In this document: one piece after another, positions 63,776 through 64,000 of the stretch
Layout of the letters: every line of letters starts with the position of its first letter
Position numbering within the stretch: the first letter of the stretch is position 1
Assembly (NCBI GenBank): GCA_947258585.1
Contig: CAMYIZ010000067.1
Location: forward strand, 1 to 64,000
Direction of reading: 5' to 3'
Source: an uncultured Haliea sp.
GTDB lineage: Bacteria > Pseudomonadota > Gammaproteobacteria > Pseudomonadales > Halieaceae
Length of the DNA stretch: 64,000 nt
Program-made: the position numbers and the translations under genes
Notes under the pieces: generated by a model
Database searches by the model: none
What the model saw: only the letters and a program-made list of their open reading frames with translations
Told to the model about the DNA's origin: nothing

Positions 63776-64000
63776 CTACGAATTCATCGCCGTGGCCAGC
63801 TTGTTCAGCCGGCCACGTACGGAACCATCGATCACCAGATCGCCGGCTCTGATTAACACACCACCCAACAGGCTTGCGTCGGTCGTGTTGTGCACGTTCA
63901 CTTCCCGTTCGAAGCGTTTGCCCAGCGCAGCCGCCAACTTCTGCGTCATTGCGTCCTCGAGTTCAAAGGCAGAAACCACTTCCACATCCACCGATTTCTC
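63776..64000 (-). CDS. atpH: ATP synthase F1 delta subunit (C-terminal part, cut by window edge)
   Basis: The 74 C-terminal residues of the peripheral-stalk subunit that links F1 to Fo. [52 protein letters not shown] is the conserved C-terminal domain. The rest lies beyond position 64000, where atpF, atpE and atpB are expected. Confidence 0.95.
   Translation of the reverse strand, partial: EKSVDVEVVSAFELEDAMTQKLAAALGKRFEREVNVHNTTDASLLGGVLIRAGDLVIDGSVRGRLNKLATAMNS

Overview
The window is a GC-rich, densely coded chromosomal segment of a gammaproteobacterium. Gene order follows the Pseudomonas-type blocks ahcY-metF, gshB-tonB-yqgE-yqgF, pilU-pilT, yggS-proC-yggT-metX-metW-rdgB-hemW, rpoH-ftsXEY-rsmD-coaD, radC-coaBC-algC-argB and crc-rph-yicC-gmk-rpoZ-spoT-ridA. 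The protein sequences, the rubredoxin/rubredoxin-reductase fusion and the missing genes inside those blocks suggest a marine relative such as Halieaceae/Cellvibrionales rather than Pseudomonas itself. That placement is inference. No phage, insertion sequence, CRISPR array, rRNA or tRNA gene is visible, and no stretch over about 220 bp lacks a gene.

Layout. 1-6.2 kb (+): methyl-cycle genes ahcY and metF, rsmE, glutathione synthetase, a TonB-family protein, YqgE and RuvX/YqgF. 6.2-8.4 kb (-): type IV pilus retraction ATPases PilU and PilT. 8.5-14.7 kb (+): yggS, proC, yggT, metX, metW, a DUF4426 lipoprotein-size protein, rdgB and hemW, tightly packed with 1-4 nt overlaps. 14.7-19.7 kb (-): trmB, DUF423, rpoH with a CIRCE operator, and ftsX/ftsE/ftsY. 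19.7-24.7 kb: rsmD and coaD (+), a small secreted protein, mutM, rpmG, rpmB and radC (-), then coaBC (+). 24.7-29 kb: a two-module phosphomannomutase/phosphoglucomutase, argB and slmA (+). 29-32 kb: a DUF4124-like protein and pyrE (-), a Crc-like protein (+), RNase PH (-). 32-40 kb (+): yicC, gmk, rpoZ, spoT, ridA and recG, with an SDR-family gene on the minus strand. 40-47 kb: DUF1415, the rubredoxin-reductase fusion and a small membrane protein (-), ubiC, ubiA and a FemAB-like protein (+), a flavin monooxygenase and YaaA (-). 47-51 kb: a TRAP transporter split over two strands around a YciA thioesterase. 51-55.9 kb: UvrD (-), a SPOR-domain protein and a small secreted protein (+), OxyR (-). 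56-64 kb (-): atpH (partial)-atpA-atpG-atpD-atpC-glmU-glmS.

Almost everything is core metabolism, translation, cell division, stress response or energy conversion. I do not see a clearly undescribed multi-gene system. The most interesting signal is a near-perfect HrcA/CIRCE operator directly in front of the heat-shock sigma factor gene rpoH, which would join two heat-shock circuits normally treated as alternatives. Other points are short 7-14 bp tandem arrays at gene ends and leaders, a very long inverted repeat between crc and rph, a DUF1415 gene with no ordinary start codon, and conserved operons lacking expected members (dut, the pilGHIJ/chp cluster, pyrRB).
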